Assembly: GCA_965368335.1 (NCBI GenBank)
Contig: CBDUMN010000004.1
Span: forward strand, 1 to 64,000
Origin: CBDUMN01 sp965368335
GTDB taxonomy: Bacteria > Pseudomonadota > Alphaproteobacteria > Rhodospirillales > JAPHRK01
DNA: 64,000 nucleotides
Reading direction: 5' to 3'
Below are positions 8,951 through 17,696 of the stretch, piece by piece. Within the stretch, counting starts at the first letter, position 1. Each line of letters begins with the position of its first letter. The notes under the pieces are model-generated. The model ran no database searches, had not been told where the DNA came from, and saw only the letters and a program-made list of their open reading frames with translations. The position numbers were made by a program, and so were the translations under genes.

Positions 8951-9719
8951 GAACACCGGCGAAGAGAAAACTCTGATTATCGACCCCATCGGCAATATGG
9001 GGCACGTGATTCGCGGGATATTGGCGTCGCTCAATTTCGCGCCGGGCTTTGTCGCAACCAACATCTACCGCGGCACTCAAATTCTGCGCACCGAAAAAAT
9101 AAAGATCATTTTCTGCGACGCGGCGACGACGCCCTATAACGGCCTGGCCTATGCCAAAGCCATCCGCCAGGCCTCAGATTCCAAGTTCCGCGATGTTCCG
9201 TTTATCCTCACCTCCGTCGAACCGACGCCGGAGATGATCAAGGCGGCAAGGGATGTCGGCATCAACCACGTTCTCGGGAAACCCTGCAGCATCAGCGCCG
9301 TTGAGGCCCGGTTGCGACAAATCTTCGAACGAGACATTCCGTTTATCGAAACGGCCTCCTACGTAGGGCCCGACCGGCGGCGTAGGGACAGAAAAATCGA
9401 TCTCCCCGACAGACGCAATCCAAACACCGCTATCTTGCCGCCGAACTACGGCACGCCTCTCAACGAACTTCTGCGACCACCTGAGAAAAAGGCAAAAGCG
9501 GTTTCCGGGGAGCAACCAGGAAAAGACGAACGGCTTATCCGGCTGGCCAATCTGAGAGAGGGAATGTATTTCACCCGCGATTGCCTGACCCGAGGCGGGT
9601 TAATGATCATCGCCAAGAAGCAGCCGTTAAGCGCCAAAGCGATTGGGCGGATCAGAGATTTGGTTGCCGCGAAGAAGCTGGAAGATGCTTTCTATATCCC
9701 CAAGATTTCAGAAGATTGA
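8940..9719 (+). CDS. Receiver-domain protein, possible third member of the signalling cassette
   Basis: About 260 residues. The frame overlaps the end of the previous gene; no ATG is available before 8997, so TTG 8940 (GTGGGG seven bases upstream) or TTG 8925 is the likely start. The first 125 residues resemble a CheY-like receiver with a candidate phospho-Asp near residue 60 (IIFCDAA) and the conserved Lys near 114 (VLGKPCS). A basic stretch (GPDRRRRDRK) follows and then an unassigned C-terminal region of about 110 residues. Similar receiver plus Arg-rich linker proteins occur in alphaproteobacteria. Function unknown. Confidence 0.75.
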   Translation: MLTKNTGEEKTLIIDPIGNMGHVIRGILASLNFAPGFVATNIYRGTQILRTEKIKIIFCDAATTPYNGLAYAKAIRQASDSKFRDVPFILTSVEPTPEMIKAARDVGINHVLGKPCSISAVEARLRQIFERDIPFIETASYVGPDRRRRDRKIDLPDRRNPNTAILPPNYGTPLNELLRPPEKKAKAVSGEQPGKDERLIRLANLREGMYFTRDCLTRGGLMIIAKKQPLSAKAIGRIRDLVAAKKLEDAFYIPKISED

Positions 9720-9732
9720 GGCCGAACTTTCG

Positions 9733-10362
9733 TCAACGATTAAACCGCGGCTTCAAACCGCCCGGCGACAGACAGCCCTTTTTCACCCTCTCTTCGACCT
9801 TCTTGCGAAATTTGGCCATAGAGGCCGTATCGACGATGCGGCGGCTTAAGAATCCCCAGGTTTCCACATAACCTTCGGAGTCATCAGCCAGCCAGAACAA
9901 GGTGGTGGCGCTCAACACGGCAGCCAGGGTGGCGCGCTTGGTGTAGTAGCTGAAATCGCTCGAGCGGTCACCCGCCGTCCGCCAAATCAAATCCACCGTG
10001 CGCATTTTGATTTTAGCCGCTTGCGGCAGGTTCATCGGCAGCGTGAGATGCCCAATGGCCGCCCGCCAAGCTTCCTTATGGGCCACACAGGTTTCGATGC
10101 GCAGACGCACCAGCCGCTCAACCCGCGGCCCCAGGCCTTTAACTTCTTCGCTGGCGTAAAAGGCATCAAGCATCTGCTCGTCGCCCCAGCGGTAAAAAGC
10201 ATCGATCAGATCGGCCACGCCACCGGGGAAAAGCGCCTGAGCGGTCGCCCGGTCAACGCCGAGATCGTCTGCGGCCGCATCGATCACCGTTTTCGACCAG
10301 CCATCGAACGGCACATGGCCCAAGGCGGCTTGCAAAAGGGATTGGCGAAGTTCTTCGGTCAT
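9733..10362 (-). CDS. COQ9 family protein (ubiquinone biosynthesis)
   Basis: 209 residues. The N-terminal half reads as a TetR-like helical domain (LQAALGHVPFDGWSKTVIDAA, then DLGVDRATAQALFPGGVADLIDAF), and the C-terminal part ends with the COQ9 helix containing RIVDTASMAKFRKK. COQ9 binds lipids and assists Coq7-type hydroxylation in ubiquinone synthesis in mitochondria and alphaproteobacteria. The gene overlaps the end of def by four bases, so the two are probably co-transcribed. It converges with the signalling cassette, with a 13-base gap. Confidence 0.9.
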   Translation of the reverse strand: MTEELRQSLLQAALGHVPFDGWSKTVIDAAADDLGVDRATAQALFPGGVADLIDAFYRWGDEQMLDAFYASEEVKGLGPRVERLVRLRIETCVAHKEAWRAAIGHLTLPMNLPQAAKIKMRTVDLIWRTAGDRSSDFSYYTKRATLAAVLSATTLFWLADDSEGYVETWGFLSRRIVDTASMAKFRKKVEERVKKGCLSPGGLKPRFNR

Positions 10363-10940
10363 GCTTCAGCCTCCTCCATTTCGATCTGACCTTTCATGCG
10401 CAGCTTCATTTCCTCGTTAAAGCCAAATTTCCGCATATCTTCAATTCGTTGGGGATAAAGTACACCGTCCAGATGGTCGCATTCATGCTGCACGACCCTT
10501 GCATGAAACCCTTTGGCCTCCCGCGCGAAGGGTTCGCCGTCGAGCCCAATCCCCGAATAGCGGATATGGGTATAGCGCGGCACCGCACCCATCATGCCGG
10601 GCAGCGAGAGACAGCCCTCATAGGCCTCTTCCGTCTCGTCGCTCAAAGGCTCGATCACCGGGTTAATCAAAACGGTGAGCGGCACCTCGCCCGTCTCTTC
10701 ATCCAAGCCCGCATCTTGATAGCGCTCATCGGCCATGCGAGCGGCGGGCACATGAAGAAGGACCAACCGCTCCGACACATGAACCTGCGGCGCAGCAAGG
10801 CCGACGCCCCCGGAATCGACCAGGGTTTCCAACATATCGGCGACCAACCGGTGATACTTGGGGTCGGTCGGGTCGCTGATTTCTTCGGCCCGTTGTTTTA
10901 AGACCGGATGGCCCATACGGGCGATTTTCAGAATAGCCAT
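10359..10940 (-). CDS. def: Peptide deformylase
   Basis: 193 residues from ATG 10940; an in-frame TTG two codons earlier is less likely. The three metal-site motifs are present: GVGLAAPQV, EGCLSLPG (Cys ligand) and HECDHLDG (two His ligands and catalytic Glu). It removes the formyl group from initiator Met. There is no linked fmt gene. COQ9 follows with a four-base overlap. Confidence 0.96.
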   Translation of the reverse strand: MAILKIARMGHPVLKQRAEEISDPTDPKYHRLVADMLETLVDSGGVGLAAPQVHVSERLVLLHVPAARMADERYQDAGLDEETGEVPLTVLINPVIEPLSDETEEAYEGCLSLPGMMGAVPRYTHIRYSGIGLDGEPFAREAKGFHARVVQHECDHLDGVLYPQRIEDMRKFGFNEEMKLRMKGQIEMEEAEA

Positions 10941-11135
10941 CCCCAAATATTGAGCGCCCGCAGACCTCCATTCAAGACTTTTACCGTCACAATCCGTTGA
11001 AAAAAGTCGGGATATCGCCGCTTTTCCGCTTCACAAGCAGTTTGCGCCGTGTTAGAAGCGCGCCTTCTGTTTTGGCAGAAAACTATTGAAATCTAACCCT
11101 CCGGCTTAGGCTGGACCGAAAGGAGTTGATGAACC

Positions 11136-11339
11136 GTGCAGGTTATCGTTCGCGAAAATAACGTCGACCAGGCGCTCAAAGCTCTCAAAAAGAAACTGCA
11201 GCGGGAAGGTGTCTTCCGTGAAATGAAGCTGCGGAAATTCTATGAGAAGCCGTCCGAGCGCAAGGCCCGCGAACAAGCCGAAGCCGTTCGCCGTCTGCGC
11301 AAGCTTGAGCGCAAGCGGATGCAGCGCGAAGGCTTCTAA
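11136..11339 (+). CDS. rpsU: 30S ribosomal protein S21
   Basis: 67 residues with the family start [20 protein letters not shown] and a basic Arg/Lys-rich helical tail. The start is GTG 11136 with AAGGAG about 9 bases upstream; the protein otherwise starts exactly where S21 does. It is monocistronic, followed by a terminator at 11370. Confidence 0.97.
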   Translation: MQVIVRENNVDQALKALKKKLQREGVFREMKLRKFYEKPSERKAREQAEAVRRLRKLERKRMQREGF

Positions 11340-11369
11340 GCTTTCAAACCTCGGTTTGTTTTAAGATTG

Positions 11370-11397
11370 ACGCCGTCCCCCTGGGGCGGCGTTTTTC
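11370..11397 (+). terminator. Rho-independent terminator of rpsU
   Basis: ACGCCG-T-CCCC pairs with GGGG-CGGCGT around a two-base loop and is followed by TTTTT. The stem starts 31 bases after the rpsU stop. Confidence 0.85.
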
Positions 11398-11569
11398 GTT
11401 GGGGGATGATACTCATTGCCTCCTAGAAATTCTCACTGAAACCGCAGTATAACTCCAACGCAGCCCTTTGTGCATTGGCGCGAAAAGGATGGCTTGGCCG
11501 AGGCCGAAAACACGGCCAAGCCTAAGAAAGTGTGTAAGGAAGAAAAAGAGGCTTCCCTTCCCTTCAGAT

Positions 11570-12544
11570 TTAAGAGTTTTTTGAGTGCGTTGCTGAACGG
11601 CGAACAGCTTGTGTGCCAGAACCATTGGTCATCTCTTGCGTCAAGCGTACTGCTGAGCTGTTCGCCATTTGCTGTACCGCGTGCATTTCTGGACTATTGA
11701 TCACACGCTGGGCCGCACTCAGTGCTGGAATCTTAGTGAATTGGCGAAACGCACGCATTTCTGGACTATTGACCACACACTGAACCGCGCTCATTGCTGG
11801 ACTATTAGCGAATTGGCGAAACGCACGCATTTCTGGACTATCAACCACACGCTGAACCGCGCTCATTGCTGGACTATTAGCGAATTGGCGAAACGCACGC
11901 ATTTTTGGACTATCAACCACACGCTGAACCGCGCTCATTACTGAACTATTAGCGAATTGGCGAAACGCACGCATTTCTGGACTATTGACCACACGCTGAA
12001 CCGCACTCATTGCTGGACTATTGGCGAATTGGCGAAGCGCACGCATTGCCGAATTATTGGCAACTTGCTGAGTGTTTCTCCCTATTCTCGGAGATAGCTT
12101 GAGTGCTGACCCAAGTACCAATGAACTCTTATTAGGAGTATTATGAAATAGGAGGTGGAATACGCCATCGCCAAACTCCATAATATCGCCAACTGTCCAA
12201 CGATTATTTTTATCCCTATACAAAGCACTTGATGATTTGACCAATGCGGCTATTGCCATATCAAGGGATATGCTAGGCCTTTCACGAACTATTCTGGCTG
12301 CGATAAGTCGGGCTCTGTCAGGTGAAAAAAGTACAAGGGCACTTGTGTTCGACTTTTGTTTTGCATGAACACACATGCTGCTGTGATTCGGGTAGCCACA
12401 TATCCTTGCAAGAAAATTTACTCTTCTACGTCCCGTAAGCTTCAATTCTGGACTGAAGAATGAAAGAGTACCGGACAGAACGAAAGCATGTTCTTTAAAA
12501 CTTCCGAGCTGCTGCTTTGATATACTAATTTTGCGAGATTTCAT
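11570..12544 (-). CDS. Unknown protein with C-terminal 24-residue tandem repeats
   Basis: 324 residues from ATG 12544 (GGAG about 8 bases upstream). Residues 1-150 are non-repetitive and basic, containing FLARICGYPNHSSMCVHA and a later TVGDIMEFGDGVFHLLF segment; no family is recognised with confidence. Residues 163-306 are six near-identical 24-residue units, each made of two 12-residue halves of pattern N/D-S-P-x-M-x-A-x5 (MRAFRQFA / MSAVQRVV). The units are predicted helical and amphipathic. Base composition is clearly more AT-rich than the neighbours, and the gene stands alone between the rpsU terminator and pntB, which suggests horizontal acquisition. Role unknown. Confidence 0.65.
   Translation of the reverse strand: MKSRKISISKQQLGSFKEHAFVLSGTLSFFSPELKLTGRRRVNFLARICGYPNHSSMCVHAKQKSNTSALVLFSPDRARLIAARIVRERPSISLDMAIAALVKSSSALYRDKNNRWTVGDIMEFGDGVFHLLFHNTPNKSSLVLGSALKLSPRIGRNTQQVANNSAMRALRQFANSPAMSAVQRVVNSPEMRAFRQFANSSVMSAVQRVVDSPKMRAFRQFANSPAMSAVQRVVDSPEMRAFRQFANSPAMSAVQCVVNSPEMRAFRQFTKIPALSAAQRVINSPEMHAVQQMANSSAVRLTQEMTNGSGTQAVRRSATHSKNS
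11690..12070 (-). repeat. 72-bp in-frame tandem repeat array
   Basis: The word GAATTGGCG recurs at 11738, 11810, 11882, 11954 and 12026, an exact 72-base period, with nearly identical intervening sequence; degenerate copies flank it. Each 72-base unit encodes 24 residues of the repeat protein and consists of two related 36-base halves. The high base identity between units suggests recent expansion. Confidence 0.92.
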
Positions 12545-12790
12545 GAATCTTACTCCATAGGACCAAATGGTAAGCGCCGCTCTTACCTGTCCTTAGTAAG
12601 GATTCAGGATTTTTGATTTGTCGCACTCGTTTTGTAGGCCACGCGGCGGGCAATGGACGACGAGAAACGCCACTACAATCTATATATATCACCGCTTCAG
12701 CCCAATCAACTCAAAATATAGGGTTTAAAAGTTCAGTCGCGTTTCTGGCAAGCTTAACGAGCAGTCCCGCATGAAGATGAATGGCTCAAC
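12545..12790. other. AT-rich intergenic region upstream of the repeat gene
   Basis: 246 bases between the repeat-protein start and the pntB terminator. It contains AT-rich stretches (for example around 12680-12730) that could hold a minus-strand promoter, but no clear -35/-10 pair, RNA gene or conserved ORF was recognised. Confidence 0.35.
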
Positions 12791-12822
12791 AAAAAAGGCG
12801 GAGCCCTGAGGCCCCGCCTTTC
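12791..12822 (-). terminator. Rho-independent terminator of the pnt operon
   Basis: On the minus strand GGCGGGGC and a matching GCTCCGCC (with an extra G) form a stem around CTCAGG, followed by TTTTTT. It lies about 24 bases after the pntB stop. Confidence 0.85.
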
Positions 12823-12845
12823 TCTATCTTTCCCGGTGAAACCGT

Positions 12846-14246
12846 TTAGCCGAGGGCTTGGACGATTTCTTCGGTCATTTTCTTGGCGTCGCCGAACAGC
12901 ATCATGGTCTTGTCGCGGAAGAACAACTCGTTGTCGACCCCCGCATAACCGGACGCCATGGAGCGCTTGATGAACAAGGTCGTCCCCGCCTTCTCGACAT
13001 CCAAAATCGGCATGCCATAGATGGCGCTCGACGGGTCGGTTTTGGCCGCCGGGTTGGTGACGTCGTTGGCGCCAATCACGAAGGCCACGTCGGCGGTGGC
13101 GAATTCGTGGTTGATCTCTTCCAACTCGAACACCTCGTCGTAAGGCACATTCGCCTCAGCCAGCAGCACGTTCATGTGCCCCGGCATACGGCCCGCCACC
13201 GGGTGGATGGCGTATTTGACTTCGACCCCTTCGGCCTTCAACAGATCGGCCATTTCACGCAGAGCATGCTGCGCCTGGGCAACCGCCATGCCGTAACCCG
13301 GCACGATGATAACCTTGGAAGCATTGCTCATGATGAAGCCCGCATCGGCTGCGGAGCCCTGTTTGACGGACCCTTGAGGCCCCGCACCACCGGCAGCAGC
13401 CGCGCCGCTGTCGGTGCCGAAGCCGCCCAACAGCACGTTGAAAATCGAACGGTTCATACCCTTACACATAATGTAAGAGAGAATCGCACCCGAAGAGCCG
13501 ACTAGCGCCCCGGTGATGATCAGCTCCGGGTTGCCCAGCGTGAAGCCGATGCCGCAGGCCGCCCAGCCCGAGTAAGAGTTGAGCATGGAGACCACGACGG
13601 GCATGTCAGCCCCGCCAATCGGGATGATGATCAGGAAGCCGAGCACAAAAGCCAGAAGCGCCAGGATCCAGAAGACCGTGTGCGACTCGCCCTCGGCGAA
13701 GCCCAACAGCAGCAGGAGCATGGCAAGGCCCAACACGGCGTTCAGCATATGCTGACCTTTGAACGTGATCGGCGCGCCGCTCATGATGCCCTGAAGCTTG
13801 GCGAATGCGATGATCGAGCCGGAGAAGGTAATCGCACCGATGGCGGTTCCCAGACCCATTTCGATCAGGCTTGCAGAGCTCAGATTGCCCGCCGTGCCGA
13901 TGCCGTAAGCTTCCGGCGAATAGAGCGCGGCAGCCGCAACGAAGACGGCGGCCAGACCGACCAACGAGTGGAAGGCGGCGACCAACTGCGGCAAAGCGGT
14001 CATTTGAATTTTGCGGGCGACAACCGTACCGATGGTGCCACCGATCAGCAGACCGACGATGATCATGCCGTAGCTGACCACACCCGGCGCAATCAGCGTC
14101 GTGACCACGGCGATGACCATACCGGCCATGCCGAAGAGGTTCCCGCGGCGCGCCGTCTCAGGGTTGCTGAGGCCGTTCAACGCCAGGATGAAACAAACCG
14201 AGGCGACCAGATAGGCGAACCCGGATAATCCAGCGAAACTTTCCAT
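12846..14246 (-). CDS. pntB: NAD(P) transhydrogenase beta subunit
   Basis: 466 residues. The first 260 or so are about nine membrane helices (proton-channel domain dII), and the C-terminal 180 residues are the NADP(H)-binding domain dIII, with GYGMAVAQAQHALREM, HPVAGRMPGHMNVLLAEA, GANDVTNPAA and DVEKAGTTLFIKRSM. With PntAa and PntAb it couples hydride transfer from NADH to NADP+ to the proton gradient. Last gene of pntAa-pntAb-pntB, three bases after pntAb. Confidence 0.96.
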   Translation of the reverse strand: MESFAGLSGFAYLVASVCFILALNGLSNPETARRGNLFGMAGMVIAVVTTLIAPGVVSYGMIIVGLLIGGTIGTVVARKIQMTALPQLVAAFHSLVGLAAVFVAAAALYSPEAYGIGTAGNLSSASLIEMGLGTAIGAITFSGSIIAFAKLQGIMSGAPITFKGQHMLNAVLGLAMLLLLLGFAEGESHTVFWILALLAFVLGFLIIIPIGGADMPVVVSMLNSYSGWAACGIGFTLGNPELIITGALVGSSGAILSYIMCKGMNRSIFNVLLGGFGTDSGAAAAGGAGPQGSVKQGSAADAGFIMSNASKVIIVPGYGMAVAQAQHALREMADLLKAEGVEVKYAIHPVAGRMPGHMNVLLAEANVPYDEVFELEEINHEFATADVAFVIGANDVTNPAAKTDPSSAIYGMPILDVEKAGTTLFIKRSMASGYAGVDNELFFRDKTMMLFGDAKKMTEEIVQALG

Positions 14247-14249
14247 GGG

Positions 14250-14693
14250 TTAGGCCTCCTGCTTCTTCGGTTCTTTTTTCTTAAACATGCCGAGCATCCT
14301 CTGAGTGACAAGGAAGCCCCCGAAGATGTTCACCGAGGCCAGCGTCACGGCGATAAAGCCCATGATCTGGGAAAAGCCCATGCCATCGGGTCCCGCCGCC
14401 AGGATCGCCCCGACGATGATCACCGACGAAATGGCGTTGGTCACGCCCATCAGCGGAGAATGCAACGCAGGCGTCACGCTCCAGATCACGTAGAAGCCGA
14501 CGAAACAGGCCAGCACGAAGACCGTAAACAAAAACAGGAACTGATCGCCGTGACCGGCGGCGGCCGCTGCTTCGGTTGCCTCGGGCGCGACGAGCTGTGT
14601 TGCCTGATTGGCAAGATCGGCGGCATCCTTGGCGAGCTTGGCGGCGCTATTGGCCAGTTCCGAAGCGGTATCGGCAAATTTTGTCGTATCCAT
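14250..14693 (-). CDS. pntAb: NAD(P) transhydrogenase alpha subunit, membrane part
   Basis: 147 residues. The N-terminal 45 residues are an Ala-rich helical stretch ([20 protein letters not shown]), longer than in many PntAb proteins. Three membrane helices follow (about 52-72, 78-98 and 105-130), matching the C-terminal dII part of PntA that is separate in alphaproteobacteria. It ends with a Lys-rich tail. Located between pntAa and pntB with gaps of 12 and 3 bases. Confidence 0.94.
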   Translation of the reverse strand: MDTTKFADTASELANSAAKLAKDAADLANQATQLVAPEATEAAAAAGHGDQFLFLFTVFVLACFVGFYVIWSVTPALHSPLMGVTNAISSVIIVGAILAAGPDGMGFSQIMGFIAVTLASVNIFGGFLVTQRMLGMFKKKEPKKQEA

Positions 14694-14705
14694 AATATCG
14701 CTCCC

Positions 14706-15839
14706 CTATCCCGTCAGTCTCGGATGCACCACCTTGCCGTCGCGGGTTACCAGCGTTCCGGTGATGATTTCGTCTTCCCAGTCGATTTTGAGAGACTTGC
14801 TCTCGGCATCGACAAGCGGGGTGATGAAGTTCAGCAGGTTCTTGGCGAACAGCGGGCTCGCATCGGCGGCCAAACGGCTCGGCATGTTGGTATAGCCGAC
14901 CAGTTTCACGCCATGCTTTTCGACCACTTTGTCGGCCTCGGAAATCGGGCAGTTGCCGCCCTGGGAAACCGCCAGATCGACAATCACCGAGCCCAAGCGC
15001 ATGGTCTTGACCATGTCTTCGGTGACCAGCACCGGAGCCGGACGGCCCGGGATCAGCGCCGTGGTGATCACGATATCCTGCTTCTTGATGTGTTCGGCCA
15101 CCACCTGCTTTTGCTTCTCGTAATACTCAGGCGGCATTTCCTTGGCGTATCCGCCTTCGGTCTCGGCTTCCTTCTCCATCTCTTCATCGACGGTGAGGAA
15201 TTTGCCGCCCAGGCTGGCGACCTGCTCTTTGGTGGCGGGACGCACGTCGGTCGCCGTCACCACAGCGCCTAAGCGCTTGGCTGTCGCAATGGCCTGAAGA
15301 CCGGCAACGCCGACGCCCATGATGAAGACCTTGGCGGGCGGAATGGTTCCGGCCGCCGTCATCATCATCGGGAAAGCCTTACCGAACTCGGCGGCTCCAT
15401 CGACCACGGCCTTGTAGCCCGCCAGGTTGGCCTGGGATGAGAGGATATCCATGCTCTGGGCACGGGTGATGCGCGGCAGAAGTTCCATAGCGAAGGAGGT
15501 AATTCCCGCCTTGGCATAGGCTTCGACGCGCTTTTCATTGGTCAACGCCGAAAGACCGCCGATCAAAATCGCGCCTTTTTTCATGCCCAGGCTGCCTTTG
15601 CTGTCCGGGTCGAGTCCATTGATGGTCAAGACCATATCGGCGTCTTTCAAAGCCGTTTTACCCGTCGCAATTTTCGCACCAGCGTCCTTGAAGTCGGCAT
15701 CGGAAATAGCCGAAGCCGTGCCCGCGCCTTTTTCCACCGTCACGTCGAACCCGAGGCCGATCAGCTTCTTGATCGATTCCGGCGATGCCGCAACCCTCTG
15801 TTCGCCGCTTTGGCGTTCTTTAGGAATTGTAATTTTCAT
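14706..15839 (-). CDS. pntAa: NAD(P) transhydrogenase alpha subunit, NAD-binding part
   Basis: 377 residues, the soluble NAD(H)-binding domain dI, related to alanine dehydrogenase. It starts MKITIPKERQSGEQRVAASPE and contains the Rossmann segment GVGVAGLQAIATAKRLGA with TATDVRP, then the mobile-loop region and SQGGNCPISEADKVV. First gene of the operon; upstream 15840-16080 holds its promoter region, shared with a divergent gene. Confidence 0.96.
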   Translation of the reverse strand: MKITIPKERQSGEQRVAASPESIKKLIGLGFDVTVEKGAGTASAISDADFKDAGAKIATGKTALKDADMVLTINGLDPDSKGSLGMKKGAILIGGLSALTNEKRVEAYAKAGITSFAMELLPRITRAQSMDILSSQANLAGYKAVVDGAAEFGKAFPMMMTAAGTIPPAKVFIMGVGVAGLQAIATAKRLGAVVTATDVRPATKEQVASLGGKFLTVDEEMEKEAETEGGYAKEMPPEYYEKQKQVVAEHIKKQDIVITTALIPGRPAPVLVTEDMVKTMRLGSVIVDLAVSQGGNCPISEADKVVEKHGVKLVGYTNMPSRLAADASPLFAKNLLNFITPLVDAESKSLKIDWEDEIITGTLVTRDGKVVHPRLTG

Positions 15840-16080
15840 TGTGGGTCTGCCCCCGTATTGAAGTCGGAATTGGTAATGCCAATTTCATTGCGCCCATCTA
15901 AACAATTTTGTGCAGTGCAGTAAAGCAACTTTGTCTACAAGCCGTAATATGACCTGCAAAAGCCATCGCAAAACGCAGCACAACACTCACAAGAACCTGA
16001 AAACAAATAGTTTTCAAAATCGCCACATCATCCACGCTTGACGCTTGGACGGTGTGTTCCCCGGCCCTATACTTCGTGAC

Positions 16081-16902
16081 ATGAGAAAAAAACTCTTCCT
16101 TGCCACTTTAGCGTTTCTTTTTATTACACTCAGTGTGACAGCACCGCGCGCCGAGGACAACCGCTATCACCTCCGATTCGAATTCATGGTCAGCGGTCTG
16201 CATGCGGGCGACTTCGTTTTGTCCTACGGATTCGCACCGGGAGAAAAGACCAACCTCTTCCAGCTTGAAACCCGCGGGCTGATCCGCTGGGTCACCAAAC
16301 TAAGGGTCAAGGCCAAGGCCGAAGGAAGCATAGGCGACGACAGTAAATACAGTCCTGCTCTCTATGAGGTGGGCTATACCAACCGACGGCGCGAACGCAC
16401 GGTCACCGTCACTTTCGACGAAGTCGGAACGGGCCACCCGCTCATCCAGACCAAAGGCGAAAAACCCGAAGACGACAAACGCCAGGCGGATAAGGTCGAG
16501 CCTCAATGGCGGGTCGGCACCATCGATCCGATCACCGCCGTCGTCGAATCCATCCGCATAACGAAAGATCATCTGGAGAACGGTGGGCCAAAGACCTTCA
16601 CCCTGCCGGTCTATGACGGGCGGCGGCGATTCGATGTCGAAGGAGAAGTGGGCGAAAGGCTAACCCGCCATGTCAGGCGGGCCGATTACGACGTTTATCG
16701 CCTAATCCTCAAGCCGGTACCCCGCGCCGGGTTCAAGGACAGCCACACGGAGCTGTGGAGCAAATTCACCTTTCACATTTATCTCTCGGCTGACGGCCAG
16801 TACATCCCCATCCAAATCGACGCGGTGGGACCCGGCCCAGTGATCAATCTCACCGAACAGTGCAAATCGCAAGCCGATTGCCTCGCCATGCTGGAGGAAT
16901 AA
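16081..16902 (+). CDS. DUF3108 domain exported protein
   Basis: 273 residues from ATG 16081, chosen because it begins a signal peptide (MRKKLFLATLAFLFI, cleavage near PRAE); a TTG 12 codons upstream is unlikely. The mature protein is beta-rich and matches the DUF3108 pattern (RFEFMVSGLHAGDFVLSYGF, YEVGYTNRRRERTVTVTFD, DPITAVVESIR). Such proteins are periplasmic or outer-membrane associated and their function is unknown. The next gene starts five bases after the stop. Confidence 0.82.
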   Translation: MRKKLFLATLAFLFITLSVTAPRAEDNRYHLRFEFMVSGLHAGDFVLSYGFAPGEKTNLFQLETRGLIRWVTKLRVKAKAEGSIGDDSKYSPALYEVGYTNRRRERTVTVTFDEVGTGHPLIQTKGEKPEDDKRQADKVEPQWRVGTIDPITAVVESIRITKDHLENGGPKTFTLPVYDGRRRFDVEGEVGERLTRHVRRADYDVYRLILKPVPRAGFKDSHTELWSKFTFHIYLSADGQYIPIQIDAVGPGPVINLTEQCKSQADCLAMLEE

Positions 16903-16907
16903 TAACC

Positions 16908-17696
16908 ATGAAATACGTAACCACCGAGCGTCAGGGGCGTATCGCCATCGTCCGCTTCGACCGGGGCGACAAGAGCAACGGCTTTTCCATCGATCTAATG
17001 GAAGAACTCACTGAAACAGCGCAGAGTTTCGAGGGCGATAGAGAAACCTCGGCCATCATTCTCACCGGAAAATCGGACCGCTTTTCCCTTGGTATGGACT
17101 TGAAAGATGGAGGCGTTCAGCGCTCCCGCTCAGCCGGGCTAGCAGAACGGCGGCAAATATTAAAAGCCGGGCCACGGATGTGCCGGGCCTGGGAAGAATT
17201 GGAACCCATGACCCTTTGCGCCATCGAAGGCTGGTGCGTCGGCGGCGGGGTGGCGCTCGCCGTTTCCTGCGACCTGCGCATCGTCGGCCGAAGCTCGACC
17301 CTTTACGTGCCCGAAGTGGAACGCGGCTTCAACATGGGTTGGGGCGCGGTGCCGCGAATTACCAACCTCACAGGCCCGGCGAAGGCCAAACGGATCATCG
17401 CTCTGGCCGAACAACTGAACGCCCAACGCGCCGTCGACTGGGGTTTGGCCGACGAGATCGCCGAAGATGGCAAGGTCATGGAAAAAGCCCTTGAGATAGC
17501 CAGCCATATCGCCAGCCTGCCGCCAACCGGTGTGCGGATGATCAAGAAACAAATCAACATCCATGCCAATGCTTTGAACGCCACCAGCGCAGCGCTCGAC
17601 ATGGAACAGTTCGCCCTCATTCAAGGCTCGGAAGACTGCGCGGAAGGTATTGCCAGTTTCATTGAGAAGCGCGAGCCGAAATATACGGGTGATTAA
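16908..17696 (+). CDS. Enoyl-CoA hydratase/isomerase family protein
   Basis: 262 residues from ATG 16908. Crotonase fold with the CoA/oxyanion segments FSLGMDLKDG (about 60-70) and IEGWCVGGGVALAVSCDLRI (about 105-125). The catalytic Glu pair of true hydratases is not obvious, so the exact substrate and reaction cannot be assigned. It is close behind the DUF3108 gene and ends convergently with the MFS gene, their stop codons overlapping in TTAA. Confidence 0.85.
   Translation: MKYVTTERQGRIAIVRFDRGDKSNGFSIDLMEELTETAQSFEGDRETSAIILTGKSDRFSLGMDLKDGGVQRSRSAGLAERRQILKAGPRMCRAWEELEPMTLCAIEGWCVGGGVALAVSCDLRIVGRSSTLYVPEVERGFNMGWGAVPRITNLTGPAKAKRIIALAEQLNAQRAVDWGLADEIAEDGKVMEKALEIASHIASLPPTGVRMIKKQINIHANALNATSAALDMEQFALIQGSEDCAEGIASFIEKREPKYTGD

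Noticed and set aside
11470..11700. Plus-strand ORF opposite the end of the repeat protein
   Set aside because: No ribosome site or conserved sequence; partly antisense to the repeat gene.
11690..12070. 72-bp repeat array as a CRISPR
   Set aside because: Units abut with no unique spacers, and the period is an exact multiple of three within an open reading frame; no cas genes nearby.
12858..14228. Plus-strand ORFs of 215 and 182 codons opposite pntB
   Set aside because: Antisense shadows of a strongly biased gene, with His/Arg/Gln-rich nonsense composition.
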